In this document: positions 63,650-64,000 of the stretch, piece by piece
Layout of the letters: the number at the start of each line of letters is the position of its first letter
Position numbering within the stretch: position 1 is the first letter of the stretch
NCBI GenBank assembly: GCA_032209605.1
Contig: JASFXZ010000002.1
Span: forward strand, 58,318,538 to 58,382,537
From: Mactromeris polynyma
Lineage: Eukaryota > Mollusca > Bivalvia > Venerida > Mactridae
Direction: 5' to 3'
DNA: 64,000 bases
Notes under the pieces: model-generated
What the model was told of the DNA's origin: nothing
Databases searched by the model: none
Seen by the model: the letters and a program-made list of their open reading frames with translations, nothing else
Position numbers and translations under genes: made by a program

Positions 63650-64000
63650 AGCTTCGCTTTTGCGATTAAGTTTTGTATGTCTGTCAACATATTTCTAGGC
63701 CAGTAATATAGAATTGACAGTGCCATTTTGTACATGTATGTACTCTGAAGTGCGCACTATCGTAAAATCTCGTCTGTCCCATGATGTTACCTACTATTAG
63801 TGAAGATAAAAAAATGAAATAAATTGTATTAAGTATATAAATAATTATGGTAATTAATGTTTAATATATAGAAAAAGTAAGTTCAAGAGAGGACAATTTA
63901 CCTGGAGAGATGGATTAAATGGGTGTGCTTATGTATATCGAAAGCGAAATTTGGCAGTTGTCAAAAGTGACATTTTATCTCTACAGATCTGTATGTATTA
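63650..64000. other. non-coding right edge
   Basis: It contains a complement of GGGACAGACGAGATTTTACG at 63765-63784, which looks like a transposon terminus, but no matching left end was found between 57.9 and 59.3 kb. No gene. Confidence 0.3.

Noticed and set aside
63765..63784. Possible right TIR (complement of GGGACAGACGAGATTTTACG) of a THAP/YqaJ composite element
   Set aside because: No matching left end was found; kept only as a note.

Overview
The window is AT-rich animal nuclear DNA. Genes have short exons, GT-AG introns and non-coding introns; there are no operons. Several dispersed families look bivalve-like: repeats with tandem cores that begin CAAGAG and end in a hairpin around CAGGTGAGCT, tRNA-derived SINEs, and an I/Nimb-type LINE. 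A marine or freshwater bivalve mollusc is therefore the best guess. This rests on recalled repeat character, not on a database search.

Layout. 1-16 kb holds two head-to-tail SIRT2-type sirtuin paralogs, both on the minus strand. Paralog B (8338 down to 876, continuing past the left edge) shows nine exons whose phases all fit, but one conserved exon carries an in-frame TAA. Paralog A (15926-11941) shows only its last six exons, ending in a normal stop. 16-20.8 kb is non-coding and carries a CA/TA microsatellite, SINE copies and small TIR elements. 20.8-30.4 kb is a tandem-core repeat split by an 8.7-kb LINE (minus strand) with intact gag-like ORF1 and endonuclease/RT/RNase H ORF2, bracketed by an 11-bp target duplication. 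30.4-43.7 kb is dense repeat DNA. It includes four families of tandem-core elements and a 2.2-kb TIR element flanked by TA that contains one exon-like reading frame. An orphan terminal exon lies at 41.9 kb. 43.7-45.7 kb (minus) is a small gene with a membrane-spanning first exon and a duplicated 150-nt exon.

45.8-52.8 kb is a complete 7,006-bp DNA transposon with 17-bp perfect terminal inverted repeats and a 3-bp ATA duplication. It carries one intact 1463-residue protein combining a transposase-like core, an XPG/FEN-like nuclease domain and a C-terminal CXC cysteine cluster. The domain set and target duplication fit the Academ superfamily. The duplicated copy of its flanking DNA at 54.6-55.3 kb preserves the uninterrupted insertion site, so the boundaries are exact. 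53-58.5 kb is duplicated, T/G-skewed repeat DNA with an 850-bp TIR element and a candidate hammerhead ribozyme. 59.2-63.7 kb has a decayed THAP plus PIF/Harbinger transposase gene (plus strand) facing a decayed SWIM/YqaJ-type nuclease gene (minus strand).

Most of the window is mobile DNA, much of it nested. The LINE and the TA/TIR element each sit inside an older tandem-core repeat, and the Academ-like element sits inside one copy of a segmental duplication. In all three cases the interrupted sequence can be read straight across the insertion.
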